A stretch of 64,000 bases of DNA from Nonomuraea africana (lineage in GTDB: Bacteria; Actinomycetota; Actinomycetes; Streptosporangiales; Streptosporangiaceae), in assembly GCF_014873535.1 (NCBI RefSeq), contig NZ_JADBEF010000001.1, forward strand, positions 7,998,001-8,062,000, read 5' to 3'. Position 1 is the stretch's first letter. Every line of letters begins with the position of its first letter. The notes below the pieces were generated by a model, which was not told where the DNA came from, searched no databases, and saw only the letters and a program-made list of their open reading frames with translations. Below are positions 25,642-34,565 of this stretch, piece after piece. The translations under genes were made by a program, and so were the position numbers.

Positions 25642-25926
25642 TCAGAATCCCGGCTGGGGCAAGCTCTGGCCGATCGGCTGGCGCGCGGTCGCGTGCTTGG
25701 CGACGACGCGGCGCGCGGCGGGCAGGGCGTCCCCCGTCAGCCGGTAGAGGCGCCGGCGCGGCCCTTTCCGCGCCGCGTCCGACTCCCAGGTGGAGACCAC
25801 CCATCCGCTGCGCTCCAGCCGGTCGAGTGCGAGGTAGACGGTCCCCGGGCGCCGACCTGTCGCCTTGATGATCTCCAGACCCCAGCGTGCGTCTAGGTCG
25901 GCCATCAGGGCCTCGATCACGTCCAC
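25642..25926 (-). CDS. PadR-family transcriptional regulator
   Basis: The annotated frame starts at GTG 25926 and gives 94 residues with the PadR winged-helix: RWGLEIIKATGRRPGTVYLA for the recognition helix and LDRLERSGWVVSTWE for the wing. Conserved-looking residues (LRITPATV) continue upstream of that GTG in frame, but no usual start codon is present before the stop of the upstream gene, so the real start may be unusual or slightly damaged. It forms a three-gene minus-strand operon with the winged-helix gene at 25958 and the membrane gene at 25128. Confidence 0.8.
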   Translation of the reverse strand: MDVIEALMADLDARWGLEIIKATGRRPGTVYLALDRLERSGWVVSTWESDAARKGPRRRLYRLTGDALPAARRVVAKHATARQPIGQSLPQPGF

Positions 25927-25957
25927 GGTAGCGGGGGTGATCCGTAGTCCCTGCGTC

Positions 25958-26263
25958 TCAAGCGCGATGGGTTCCCTCCGTGATCTGCCGAAGTACGGAC
26001 GTGTAGTCCTGGAAGGCGCTGCGCCCTTCGTCGGTCAGCGCCAGCCAGGTCCGGGGGCGTTTGCCGACGAAGCCCTTCTCCACCCGCACGTAACCCGCCT
26101 TCTCCAGCGTGTCGATGTGCTTGGACAGCAGCGAGTCGCTGACCTCGATCGTGTCCCTCAGGAAGCGGAACTCGACCGTCTCCGCCGCCGCGAGCATCGC
26201 CACGATGGACAGCCGCACCGGAGCGTGGATGATTTCGTTGAGCGCGTGCCGGGGATGGCTCAC
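25958..26263 (-). CDS. Winged-helix transcriptional regulator
   Basis: The protein has 101 residues with an ArsR/MarR-like fold: HAPVRLSIVAMLAAAETVEF, then LRDTIEVSDSLLSKHIDTLE as the helix-turn-helix and VRVEKGFVGKRPRTWLALTD as the wing. This matches the short single-domain regulators (HTH_27 type). It has no metal-binding Cys. It lies directly upstream of PadR and just after the unrelated gene at 26267, and probably regulates its own operon. Confidence 0.85.
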   Translation of the reverse strand: MSHPRHALNEIIHAPVRLSIVAMLAAAETVEFRFLRDTIEVSDSLLSKHIDTLEKAGYVRVEKGFVGKRPRTWLALTDEGRSAFQDYTSVLRQITEGTHRA

Positions 26264-26266
26264 CGG

Positions 26267-27184
26267 TCACCCGCCCGCGCCCGCGGGCGGCCCGGCGAGG
26301 ACTTCCGCACCCAAGTCCTCGACCAGCGCCGCGGCGGTGGTGTCAACAGCTTCACCATGCAGCGCGACGTGCACGTTACCCAAGGCCGGATGCCGCACGA
26401 TGTGAAGCGCGGTGCGTTTGTCACGCGGGCAGAAGATCTCCTCGTGCCACCCCGAGTCGTCCCGATCGTCGATCGCCAAGAGGATCCAGTACGCCTGCCC
26501 TGCCCAGAACGCCACGTCCTCTGGGTCGTCGACGGGAGTCCGCAGCCAGGTCACGGGGCGGGGAACCGACCTGTCCGGGAGGCCCGCGCGCACCGTGACC
26601 CAGTGCTGGTCGCCCTCCACCGGCCGAGCGGGGCGCAGGATCTCATCCAGCGCTCGTTTCGGCTCGGCCCTCATCACGACGGGCGGATGAACGAACTCCG
26701 AGGCGACCAGTCGCGCGTACTCGGCGGCCTGCCGGACCTTTGTGTCGTCGTGGTCAAGTGCGCGCTGAAGCAGGTCCAGCGTCTCCGGCTCGGGGGTTGC
26801 GCCACCAACCGCCATCAGGAGCGCCACCAGTGCCGTGGGCTGCTCCTCGAAGGTCTCCTCAAGTTGAGCGCGCAGCATCTGCTCGCTCCAGGTCGACCAC
26901 CTCGCGCCGATGACATCCCGGATCGCGACCGCGCGTTCGGTCGAGTTCGCCCATATGAACAAGGCCTTGGCGCCGACCTCGTCGCACAGCACCTCCATGA
27001 GAAGGTTGCCGTCGGCCGTGTATACCGCTGCCACGCTCTCGCCGCCGAAGCCCCCGTTCCCGTACAAGGCAAAGTTCAGGCCCGTCGCCTCGGCAATCTC
27101 GGCCAACAGATCATCGTCTACCCCGCCCTCAATGCGGATCACCAGGGCGCACCGATACGGCCCGCCCTCTACCGCCTGGAGCAT
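26267..27184 (-). CDS. Hypothetical protein, 305 residues
   Basis: This soluble acidic protein has no signal peptide or membrane span. Visible stretches are ALVIRIEGGVDDDLLAEIAE, FALYGNGGFGGESVAAVYTA and an all-helical middle part resembling HEAT-like repeats (LLQRALDHDDTKVRQAAEYA). A mixed C-terminal domain has WLRTPVDDPEDVAFWAGQAY. It is not recognised. It ends four bases before the start of the winged-helix regulator, so the two may be cotranscribed, but it need not share their role. Confidence 0.65.
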   Translation of the reverse strand: MLQAVEGGPYRCALVIRIEGGVDDDLLAEIAEATGLNFALYGNGGFGGESVAAVYTADGNLLMEVLCDEVGAKALFIWANSTERAVAIRDVIGARWSTWSEQMLRAQLEETFEEQPTALVALLMAVGGATPEPETLDLLQRALDHDDTKVRQAAEYARLVASEFVHPPVVMRAEPKRALDEILRPARPVEGDQHWVTVRAGLPDRSVPRPVTWLRTPVDDPEDVAFWAGQAYWILLAIDDRDDSGWHEEIFCPRDKRTALHIVRHPALGNVHVALHGEAVDTTAAALVEDLGAEVLAGPPAGAGG

Positions 27185-27871
27185 CGTCCACCACCTTAAA
27201 GATCACCGAAGGGCATCAGGGTAATGGTGGATGGCGCAGTCCACGTGCGGCGCTTGGCGCACGATTTGTCGGCGATGGACGCAAGCAGGGCGCTTGGTCA
27301 GCCTGATGCCAAGGGCGATGCCCAGGCCCTTCAACGACACGGTGAGCATGGCGGCAGGGACCCAGCAGGGCACCATCCCTCTTGCGATCGGCTGCTACTT
27401 GTTGACGTACTTGTACAGGTAGAGGGCCGCCTTCTTGAGTTGGGCGGACGTGCCATTGGCGGTGCGGTACTGCTCGGCGATGCCGACAGCCTTCGTCAGC
27501 GTCGTACTGCCGTGCACATGAAGTCGCTTACATCACCCTCTACGAGGATGCGGAGCACGGCCGGAATTCCCCCTGTGTCATCGCCCGTCAGCCAGGGGTC
27601 CTCTATGAGCTCGCCCTTCGCGTTTTCACCAGTACCTGGGAGGCAAGCGCCGATCGCACAACCGGCCATGATTGACAACCGGGAGTCGGTCGGCGGCACG
27701 CATCGAGGGACTGTGGAGACCGCTCATCTCCTGACGAGACGGGGACGCCGGCTGAGTACGGACTTCGCCAAGCCGGGTTGGTGCGGGGTGCCTCGCGTGA
27801 TGGCCCATGATCGAGCCACCGGGAGTGCCGAGCGGGGCGGGATATCCACCCCCGAGCGGTACGGTCGGTGG
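27185..27871. other. Stretch without a confident gene
   Basis: The minus strand shows two overlapping short frames that could be one broken gene. One covers 27496-27699 and reads AKGELIEDPWLTGDDTGG and VLRILVEGDVSDF. The other ends at a TAG near 27396 and reads LTKAVGIAEQYRTANGTSAQ then LKKAALYLYKYVNK. A one-base shift near 27520 would join them. No family is recognised. The right end must contain the promoter of the gene at 27872. Confidence 0.35.
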
Positions 27872-28723
27872 GTGGTGATCATCCCTTCTGCGCACCTTCT
27901 GGACCTGGCCGCCGTCCTCCTGCCCCGCGCCGACCTCTCCAGCGCACGACTCACCCAAGGGCAGTTCCATGATGTGGTCCTCGTCCCCGGCGTCGCCGCC
28001 GTCCGGGTCGCGAAGGGAGACGTGGCGGCGAGCGAGTTGCGGCGCCGTACCGAGGTGCTGGCCCGTCTGGCGGGGATGAACCTCCCGTTCCTGGTGCCCG
28101 AGCCGCTCGGTCCCGTCTCCATCGTCGACGGCCGTGCGGCCGTCGCCGTGAGTTGGGTGGACGGCGCCGCGCATCCTCAGGGGAGCGGGGATCCCGAAAA
28201 GCTCCGGACGCTGCTGGACGCCCTCGCCTCCGTCGATCTCGCGCTCCTCGAGGACGTGCTGGACGAACCTCACGCCTACGCCGGCCGAGGGCGCTGGGCG
28301 GAGCTGCTCATGGAGGAGGTGCTGCCGAGGCTGCCCGTCCAGGTGCGGCCGGAGGCGCGGCGCAGGGTGGAGGCCGCCCTGGCGCTGGAGGAGGTCAGGC
28401 CGGGGCTGGTGCACGGGGACCTGGCCGGCGAGAACGTGCGCTGGAGTGCCGAGGGCGACCTCGTCGGGGTGCTCGACTGGGATCTCGCCCAGCCCTTCGA
28501 CCCGGCGGTGGACGCCGCCTGCCTGGCCTGGCACGGCTGGGATGCCGTGAGGTCCGCGGTGGACGGCGAGACCTACCGGCGAGCGCGGGTGTGGGCCGGC
28601 ACGTTCGCGATCGAGCAGATCGGCGCCGCGCTCGTGAACGGTGAGCCGCCGGACGTCGTGGACCGCTACGTCGAGTCGACCGCGCGCCACCTGGAACGCC
28701 AGGCCGAATCCGCGACGGGCTGA
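27872..28723 (+). CDS. Aminoglycoside phosphotransferase-family kinase
   Basis: The start is placed at GTG 27872 (VVIIPSAHLLDL), which fits the family's length; the frame is open further upstream without conservation. The product is 283 residues. It has the kinase-like fold motifs: the catalytic loop PGLVHGDLAGENVRW (HGD with Asn) and the metal site VGVLDWDLAQPFDPAVD. The substrate is unknown, since this family includes antibiotic, homoserine and choline kinases; there is no resistance context. A tandem 13-bp repeat (TCAGGAGAGGCGG, 28738-28763) follows in the gap to the convergent gene. Confidence 0.85.
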   Translation: MVIIPSAHLLDLAAVLLPRADLSSARLTQGQFHDVVLVPGVAAVRVAKGDVAASELRRRTEVLARLAGMNLPFLVPEPLGPVSIVDGRAAVAVSWVDGAAHPQGSGDPEKLRTLLDALASVDLALLEDVLDEPHAYAGRGRWAELLMEEVLPRLPVQVRPEARRRVEAALALEEVRPGLVHGDLAGENVRWSAEGDLVGVLDWDLAQPFDPAVDAACLAWHGWDAVRSAVDGETYRRARVWAGTFAIEQIGAALVNGEPPDVVDRYVESTARHLERQAESATG

Positions 28724-28750
28724 GGCGCGCGCCGCGATCAGGAGAGGCGG

Positions 28751-29125
28751 TCAGGAGAGGCGGTTGTCCTCGACGTGGACGACGTGCAGCTCGTGCCCGT
28801 CCTGGTCGCGCTTGCTCCGCCCGAAGAGCCCGACCGTGAGGTCGTCGCCGGCGTCGAGCTCGTCGTCGGCGACGTAGGTGAGGATGTCGGGGTGGTGGCT
28901 CGTCACGGCCCAGCCCGGCGCGTCGTCGAGGTCGATGGTGGTGAAGTCGCCCGCGGGCGTGCCCGCCTGAACCGGGCCGAACTCGCGGAGCAGGTCCTTC
29001 GCCTGCTCGACCAGGTCGCCCGCGGGGTCCATCAGGATCACGCAGGTGCCGTTGGCGAACAGCACCCACGACCTGGCGGGATGCAGCAGCTGTCGCCAGG
29101 TCGCGATCACGGTCTCGTGGGTCAT
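28751..29125 (-). CDS. Conserved small hypothetical protein
   Basis: The protein has 124 residues, MTHETVIATWRQLLHPARSW at the start, no signal or membrane segment, and a mixed alpha/beta pattern (WVLFANGTCVILMDPAGDLV, WAVTSHHPDILTYVADDEL). It resembles small actinobacterial proteins without assigned function. The last four codons lie in the second copy of the 13-bp tandem repeat at its 3' end. It is convergent with the phosphotransferase gene. Confidence 0.7.
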   Translation of the reverse strand: MTHETVIATWRQLLHPARSWVLFANGTCVILMDPAGDLVEQAKDLLREFGPVQAGTPAGDFTTIDLDDAPGWAVTSHHPDILTYVADDELDAGDDLTVGLFGRSKRDQDGHELHVVHVEDNRLS

Positions 29126-29302
29126 GCGCGAGACAGTAGCGATCAGCTACGACAGATCGGCTTCGGCGTTCGCGCTCGGGCGCTGCCGCGGTCAGTGCCG
29201 CCGGCCTCTCAGAAGCCGCTGAGTCCTAGGTCGAAAGTCGCATGACGGCCGGGTCTGGCGGCCAATGCGACTCAAGGGCGCGGGCACGTACCGTCCACGT
29301 CC

Positions 29303-30127
29303 ATGACATTTCTCGTAACAGGTGCGACAGGGAAGGCCGGCCGGCACGTGGTCGATGAGCTGCTGCGTGACGGACAGCGGGTCAGGGCGCTGACCCGTGA
29401 CCCCGCCAGGGCGAACCTGCCCGAGGGGGTGGAGGTGGTGCGGGGAGATCTCACCGATCCCGCCACCCTCGGCCCCGCGTTCGAAGGCGTGACAGGGGTG
29501 CATCTGCTGACCGTGGGCGGAGACGACTACGCCACACTGCGAACCGGCCCTGAGCTGGTCGAGCTGGCGGAGAAGGCCGGGGTGCGGCGTGTCACGGTGC
29601 TGTGGAACGGCAAGACGGGCCCGGTCGAGGAGGCGTTCGCGGCGAGTGAGCTGGAGTGGACCAAGCTGGAGCCCGTCGACTTCATGAGCAACACGCTGGG
29701 CTGGGCGGCGGCCGTCCGGACGGCGGGCAGGGTGGAGGAGCCGTTCGCCGACGTGCCGAGCGCGATCGTGCACGAGGCGGACGTCGGCGCGGTCTCCGCG
29801 AGGGTGCTGGTCGAGGGCGGGCACGGCGGCCGGTCGTACTCGCTGACGGGTCCCGAGACGTTCACCGCGCGCCAGCGGCTCGCCGCCCTGGCGCAGGTGC
29901 TCGGCAGGGAGCTGGAGTTCGTCGAGCTGACCGAGGAGCAGGCCAGGGAGCGCTGGCGGACGGCGGGCTACGCCGAGGAGCTCATCGACCTGCTGGCGGA
30001 CTGGCAGGGCAACCCGCCGCCGCAGGCGTACACGGTGGTGCCGACGGTCGAGCGGATCACCGGGCGGCCGCCTCGCACGTTCGCCCAGTGGGCCACCGAG
30101 CACGCGGCGCACTTCCAGCCGGACTAG
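29303..30127 (+). CDS. NmrA-like NAD(P)-binding reductase
   Basis: The protein has 274 residues and opens with the Rossmann motif MTFLVTGATGKAGRHVVDEL, then RVRALTRDPARANLPEGVEV and RGDLTDPATL, as in NmrA/HSCARG-type atypical short-chain dehydrogenases. The usual YxxxK catalytic pair is not evident. SYSLTGPETFTARQRLAAL matches the region typical of this group. Such proteins sense NAD(P)H/NADP or reduce quinone-like substrates. The 3' end overlaps the convergent bioN gene by four bases. Confidence 0.85.
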   Translation: MTFLVTGATGKAGRHVVDELLRDGQRVRALTRDPARANLPEGVEVVRGDLTDPATLGPAFEGVTGVHLLTVGGDDYATLRTGPELVELAEKAGVRRVTVLWNGKTGPVEEAFAASELEWTKLEPVDFMSNTLGWAAAVRTAGRVEEPFADVPSAIVHEADVGAVSARVLVEGGHGGRSYSLTGPETFTARQRLAALAQVLGRELEFVELTEEQARERWRTAGYAEELIDLLADWQGNPPPQAYTVVPTVERITGRPPRTFAQWATEHAAHFQPD

Positions 30128-30720
30128 TCGTCCAGGCCGCGGGCGCTCAGGGCCTCTCCGAGGGCGTCCGCGTGCCGGAGCGCGCTGACCACCAGCGGGA
30201 TGGCGAAGGCGCGCATGCTCCACGAGACGCCGCGGGCCCGTTGCGCCTCGCGTACACGCGTCGCGAGCGCCGAGATGACCGGCACGCTGCGCACGGTGAG
30301 GGAGAGGAGCAACGAGACCCGGAAGGGATCGACGCCCACCCGGCGCAGCGGGCCGAAGCAGCGCTCGAAGAAGGCCATCATGTCCGCGAAGCGGGTGGTG
30401 AGGGTGACCAGCCCGGCCAAGGCGACCGCGAGGACGATACGCAGCGTGGAGACGACCGCCGCGTCGAGGCCCACCAGCACGAACTGCATCACGAAGAGCA
30501 CCAGCGCGAACCAGCGCAGCGGCCGGATCTGCGCCCACGCGGCGGCGAACCCCACGCCGGAGACGACGTACAGGGTCGCGACGAAGGCGATGAACCCGGC
30601 GAGCGCGGGGAGGGAGCCGAGCAGCACGAGCACCGTGCACGACGCGACCAGGCCCAGCACCTTGGCCCACGCGGGCAGGCGGTGCAGGAGCGAGTCGCCT
30701 GGAGCGTAGTTCCCGATCAC
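30124..30720 (-). CDS. bioN: ECF transporter transmembrane protein (T component)
   Basis: The protein has 198 residues from GTG 30720, which overlaps the ATPase stop by four bases. It has about five membrane spans and the coupling-helix signature of T components: TTRFADMMAFFERCFGPLRR and, near the end, REAQRARGV with Ala-Arg-Gly, plus LSARGLDD. It would link the BioM ATPase to the substrate-binding protein BioY. It closes the operon bioY-ligase-thiolase-bioM-bioN. Confidence 0.88.
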   Translation of the reverse strand: MIGNYAPGDSLLHRLPAWAKVLGLVASCTVLVLLGSLPALAGFIAFVATLYVVSGVGFAAAWAQIRPLRWFALVLFVMQFVLVGLDAAVVSTLRIVLAVALAGLVTLTTRFADMMAFFERCFGPLRRVGVDPFRVSLLLSLTVRSVPVISALATRVREAQRARGVSWSMRAFAIPLVVSALRHADALGEALSARGLDD

Positions 30721-31391
30721 GACATGAGCTTGCGATAGTGGTCGATCGAGGACGAGGGCAGCCCGTCGGCGACGACCCTGCCCTGGTCGAGTACGAGCAC
30801 CCGGTCGAAGGAGTCGAGCAGCCCGAGGTCGTGGGTGACCACGACGACCTGCTGGGGGAGTCCGCCCAGCAGCTCGGCCACCACGCGGGAGTGGCGCAGG
30901 TCGAGCAGCGTGGTGGGCTCGTCCATGACCAGGATCCGTGGTTCGAGCACCAGGACGGAGCAGAGGGCGAGCAGCTGCTTCTGCCCGCCCGACAGCTGGT
31001 GGGCCGGGTGGTCGGCGTGGCCGGCCAGCCCGTGCCTGGTCAGCACCTCCTCGACCCTGGCCGCCACCTCGGCGGCGGACAGGCCCTTGCGGCGCAGCGA
31101 GAAGGCGACGTCCTCGGCGACGGTGGGCATGACGATCTGCGCGTCTGGGTCGGTGAACAGGAAGCCGACCTCGCGCCTGATGCGCGCGGCGTGGCGGCGG
31201 GTGTCGTGGCCGAGGACCGTGACGGTGCCCGAGGTGGGCATGGCCAGGCCGTTGATCAGGCGGGCCAGCGTGCTCTTGCCCGAGCCGTTCGCGCCGACCA
31301 CGCCGACGCGACGCTCGGTGAGGGAGAGCGTGAGGCCGGTCAGCACGTCGCGCCGGCCGAGCCGTACGTGGACGTCGGTGAACTCGATCAC
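30717..31391 (-). CDS. bioM: ECF transporter ATPase, biotin type
   Basis: The protein has 224 residues. Its nucleotide-binding features are GANGSGKSTL (Walker A), the Q-loop FLFTDPDAQI, the signature LSGGQKQLLAL, ILVMDEPTTLLDL (Walker B) and the switch VVVTHD. The single-ATPase module with BioN and BioY is the classic BioMNY biotin-uptake system. The start follows directly the stop of the thiolase, so expression is coupled. Confidence 0.9.
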   Translation of the reverse strand: MIEFTDVHVRLGRRDVLTGLTLSLTERRVGVVGANGSGKSTLARLINGLAMPTSGTVTVLGHDTRRHAARIRREVGFLFTDPDAQIVMPTVAEDVAFSLRRKGLSAAEVAARVEEVLTRHGLAGHADHPAHQLSGGQKQLLALCSVLVLEPRILVMDEPTTLLDLRHSRVVAELLGGLPQQVVVVTHDLGLLDSFDRVLVLDQGRVVADGLPSSSIDHYRKLMS

Positions 31392-32495
31392 TCACACCAC
31401 CTCGAACAGGGCGGCGACGCCCAGGCCGCCGCCCACCGCGGCCGCCGCGAGACCCAGGGTGCCCTGGGGCGCGCCCGCCCGCACGAGCCTGCTGAACAGC
31501 CTGGTCACGACGACCGCGCCGGTCGCGCCCCAAGGGTGGCCGAGGGCGAGCGCGCCACCGTCGGCGCAGACGCGGTCGAGGTCGGCCTCCAGCGCGTCGG
31601 TCGCCGCGAGGACCTGCGCGGCGAACGCCTCCACGATCTCGACCGCCGCGACCTGCTCCATCGTCACCCCGGTACGGCCCAGCACCCGCCGTACGGCAGG
31701 CACGGGACCCCAGCCGGGCAGCGCGGGATCGCAGCCGACGACCGCGCCCGCCACCAGCCGCAGCCCGGGCAGCCCGTCGCGAGACCGGTCCGGGACGAGG
31801 GCGACGGCGGCCGCGCCGTCGCTGATGGGAGAAGAGTTGCCGGCCGTGACCGTGCCGCCGGGCACGAAAGCGGCGGGGAACCTGGCGAGCGTGGCCATGC
31901 GCAGCGCGCGCGGTCGCTCGTCGGCGGACCTGCCGCCGACGGGCACGATCTCCTCGCCGAAGTCGGCGGCCAGCGCCAGGGCGTGGCTGCGGTGGGCGTA
32001 GGCGTCCTGCCGCTCCCTGGTCACGCCGCGCGCCGCCGCCAGGGCCTCGGCCGCCGGTCCCATGTCAGGGTCGGGGTGGCCGTCGGGGGCAAAAGGCGCC
32101 CTAGGGTACGGCTCGGCGGCGCCGCGCATGGTCCGCAGCGGCGCGGTGGAGGCGCTCTCCGCCCCGCCCGCGATCACCAGCTCCATGTCTCCCGCGCGGA
32201 TCGCCTGCCCCGCCACCAGGATCGCGGCCAGCCCGCTGCCGCACTGGCGGTCGACGGTCACGCCGGGGACCTTGTGCCCGAGCCCGGCCGCCAGCGCGGA
32301 CACGCGGGCCAGGTTGCCGCCGGGGCCCATGCAGTTGCCGAGCACCACGTCGTCGACGGGACGGTGCCCGACGTCGGCCGCGACCGCCGCGATGACGGGG
32401 GCGGCGAGCCGGTCGGCCGTCAGCGACCTGAAGGCGTGGCCCGCGGTGCCGATGGGGGTACGGCGCGCCGCCACGACGACGGGCTGCTCGCTCAT
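31392..32495 (-). CDS. Thiolase-family acetyltransferase in biotin operon
   Basis: The protein has 367 residues. The nucleophile Cys lies in VTVDRQCGSGLAAILVAGQA, the catalytic His in EIVEAFAAQ and GHPWGATGA, and a final GGGLGVAALFEVV replaces the usual C-x-G-GGQG block, so the second active-site Cys is missing (G-G-G instead). It resembles YhfS of Bacillus subtilis, whose gene lies with bioY (yhfU) and an acyl-CoA ligase gene (yhfT). A role in making or trimming a pimelate-type precursor is plausible but unproven. Confidence 0.85.
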   Translation of the reverse strand: MSEQPVVVAARRTPIGTAGHAFRSLTADRLAAPVIAAVAADVGHRPVDDVVLGNCMGPGGNLARVSALAAGLGHKVPGVTVDRQCGSGLAAILVAGQAIRAGDMELVIAGGAESASTAPLRTMRGAAEPYPRAPFAPDGHPDPDMGPAAEALAAARGVTRERQDAYAHRSHALALAADFGEEIVPVGGRSADERPRALRMATLARFPAAFVPGGTVTAGNSSPISDGAAAVALVPDRSRDGLPGLRLVAGAVVGCDPALPGWGPVPAVRRVLGRTGVTMEQVAAVEIVEAFAAQVLAATDALEADLDRVCADGGALALGHPWGATGAVVVTRLFSRLVRAGAPQGTLGLAAAAVGGGLGVAALFEVV

Positions 32496-32496
32496 C

Positions 32497-33813
32497 TCAC
32501 ACCAGCCGCCTGATCGCGGGATCGGCGTCCGCGAGACGGGCGGCGACCAGGGCGCGCGCGGGCTTGCCCGTGGGGGTGCGGGGCAGGGCAGCCATGGCGT
32601 ACCAGCGCCGGGGCCGCTGCGCGGGGTCGAGGCTCGCGCGCGCGGCCGTCTCGAGCGCCGCCCGCGACGGCGAGCCCTCCACGACCGCGGTGACGACCGA
32701 GCCGAGCTGGGGGTGCGGTGAGCCGACGACGACCAGGTCGGTGACGCCCCGCACGTCGCGGAGCACGGCCTCGACGTCCTCGGGCACCACGGTCGCGCCG
32801 CCGGTCTGTATCGCGCCGTCGCCTCTGCCGCGCAACCTCAGCGCCTCGCCTGGACGGTACGGCTCGGCGAGATCGCCCACGCTCGTCCAGCCCTCGCCGT
32901 CGGTCGTCAGCGGACCGGCCGCGCCTGCCAGGTATCCCTCCGCCATCCACGGCGAGCGCGTCCAGACCTCGCCCTGCCTGACCTCGATCTCCACGCGGGG
33001 GAAGGGCCGCAGCCCGGAGCCGTCGGTGTCGACGGCCACGAAGGACATCTCGGTCGCGCCGTAGTAGGAGATCACGCGCACTCCCGCCTCGGCCGCCATG
33101 GCGCGGGAGCGCGCGGGCAGCGCCGCGCCGCCGACGACTGCCGTGCGCAGCGGCCCGCCGACCTCCGCCGCCACCGCGAGGACGGCGGGCAGTCGGTGCG
33201 GCACCAGGTGCGCCACGGTCGCCCGCCTGAGCTGGACCGTCAGCGATCCCGGCGACCAGCGTCCGGGCACGATGACCGTGGCGCCCGCCGCCAGCGCGTG
33301 CACGGCGGCGAAGCCGTACAGGGAGGAGACCAGCGGGCCCGGCACCAGCACGACGTCGTCGGGGCCGATGGCCGCCAGCTCGCTCAGATAGGGGAAGGAG
33401 CCCGTCCACGAGTGGCGGGTGCGCACGACCGCGCGCGGCCTGCCGGTGCTGCCCGAGGTGAGGCACGCCCACGCCAGGTCGTCCGGCCCCTCGCCCGGCG
33501 CGGGGGCCGGGTCGGGGGTGGTCGGCAGAGGGGCGTCGACGTGCAGGCCCACGGGGACCGCGGCCGTCACCCTGGCGAACTGGTCCCGCTCGCACAGCAG
33601 CGGCGTGGCCCCCGCCAGGTCGGCGGCCAGGACGGTCACGAGCTGCTCCACCGGGTCGGTGAGAGTGATCGCGATCAGGCCCTTGTCCCCGAGGCGCCGG
33701 GTGCTGACCCGCTCCCACAGCTGGGCATAGGTGAGCGAGCCCTCAGGTCCGCACAGTGCCGGCTGGTGTGGACGTTCGGTGGCGTGGCGCAGGACCTGTG
33801 CGGCGACCGGCAT
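32497..33813 (-). CDS. AMP-forming acyl-CoA ligase in biotin operon
   Basis: The protein has 438 residues with the ANL-superfamily motifs: CLTSGSTGRPRAVVRTRHSW (phosphate loop), VISYYGATEMSFVAV (adenine site), WTSVGDLAEPY (ribose Asp) and the C-terminal PRTPTGKPAR with the catalytic Lys. It is a little shorter than most family members. Gene order matches yhfT in the B. subtilis yhfUTS group next to bioY. The substrate could be a dicarboxylic or fatty acid for biotin precursor supply; that is inference. Confidence 0.87.
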   Translation of the reverse strand: MPVAAQVLRHATERPHQPALCGPEGSLTYAQLWERVSTRRLGDKGLIAITLTDPVEQLVTVLAADLAGATPLLCERDQFARVTAAVPVGLHVDAPLPTTPDPAPAPGEGPDDLAWACLTSGSTGRPRAVVRTRHSWTGSFPYLSELAAIGPDDVVLVPGPLVSSLYGFAAVHALAAGATVIVPGRWSPGSLTVQLRRATVAHLVPHRLPAVLAVAAEVGGPLRTAVVGGAALPARSRAMAAEAGVRVISYYGATEMSFVAVDTDGSGLRPFPRVEIEVRQGEVWTRSPWMAEGYLAGAAGPLTTDGEGWTSVGDLAEPYRPGEALRLRGRGDGAIQTGGATVVPEDVEAVLRDVRGVTDLVVVGSPHPQLGSVVTAVVEGSPSRAALETAARASLDPAQRPRRWYAMAALPRTPTGKPARALVAARLADADPAIRRLV

Positions 33814-33820
33814 GCTCGGC

Positions 33821-34420
33821 TCAACCGGCCTTGACGCGCTCGCTGTGGACGGCGGGAATCGCGTCGGGGTAGGCCCGCTGGGTGCCCCTGGCCACGACGG
33901 CGGCCAGCACCGCCTTGGCCACGTCGCCCGGCACGAACCACACGCTGAGCAGCGCCGTCTGGGCCAGCGGCAGGCCGGTGATCGCGGCCTGCACGGGGAT
34001 GCCCACCAGGTAGATCACGCCGACGCCGCCGGCCAGGCAGGCGACGACCAGCCGGACGATGCCGGGGGTCGTGCCGCCGCGCTCGACGAGCCAGCCGGTC
34101 AGGAACGCGCCGGGCAGCCAGCCGATCAGGAAGCCCACCGACGGCCCGGTGAAGACGCCGAGCCCGCCGCGTCCGCCCGCCAGCAGCGGCAGACCCGCGG
34201 CGACCAGCAGGATCAGCACGGCGACCGCGAGGGCCGCGCGCCACGATCCGAGAATCGCCCCCGCCAGCATCACGCCGAACGTCTGGAGGGTGATGGGGAC
34301 GGCGTTGCCGAAGACGTTGAGCGCGCCCGGCAGACCGAGCACGGCGATCAGCGCGGCGAACACGCTGATCCTCGCCAGGTCGCCCGTCGGGAACCTGCGG
34401 CTGGGGGATTCATTCTTCAT
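33821..34420 (-). CDS. bioY: Biotin-specific ECF substrate-binding protein
   Basis: The protein has 199 residues from ATG 34420. Six membrane spans and the BioY signatures are seen: GNAVPITLQTFGVMLAGAIL and GRGGLGVFTGPSVGFLIGWL, both highly conserved for biotin binding. It is the first gene of a five-gene operon. Upstream, GTGGGATC occurs twice within about 30 bases and might be part of a regulatory site, but I see no clear BirA or BioQ box. The following gene begins seven bases after its stop. Confidence 0.93.
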   Translation of the reverse strand: MKNESPSRRFPTGDLARISVFAALIAVLGLPGALNVFGNAVPITLQTFGVMLAGAILGSWRAALAVAVLILLVAAGLPLLAGGRGGLGVFTGPSVGFLIGWLPGAFLTGWLVERGGTTPGIVRLVVACLAGGVGVIYLVGIPVQAAITGLPLAQTALLSVWFVPGDVAKAVLAAVVARGTQRAYPDAIPAVHSERVKAG

Positions 34421-34565
34421 GCGTCTGATCCCACACCAGGATGTCCGGGTTCGAGCATGGTGAGATCCCACAACATTCTTGGTGTTCGTCTGAGCTACAA
34501 GGACGTGACAACGGTACCCGCCATGCGAGAGAGCAACGGCCCCTGCCTGCACGTGGTGCGCTTCT

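Noticed and set aside
27391..27699. Short minus-strand frames as a toxin or lipoprotein gene
   Set aside because: The two parts lie in different frames, no family is recognised and no clear start is present, so only the stretch is described.
28738..28763. Tandem 13-bp repeat as start of a CRISPR array
   Set aside because: Only two copies, directly adjacent with no spacer, and no cas genes in the window.
31392..32495. Thiolase gene as evidence for a polyhydroxybutyrate or fatty-acid locus
   Set aside because: The tight operon with bioY, bioM and bioN and the yhfUTS parallel point to biotin instead.
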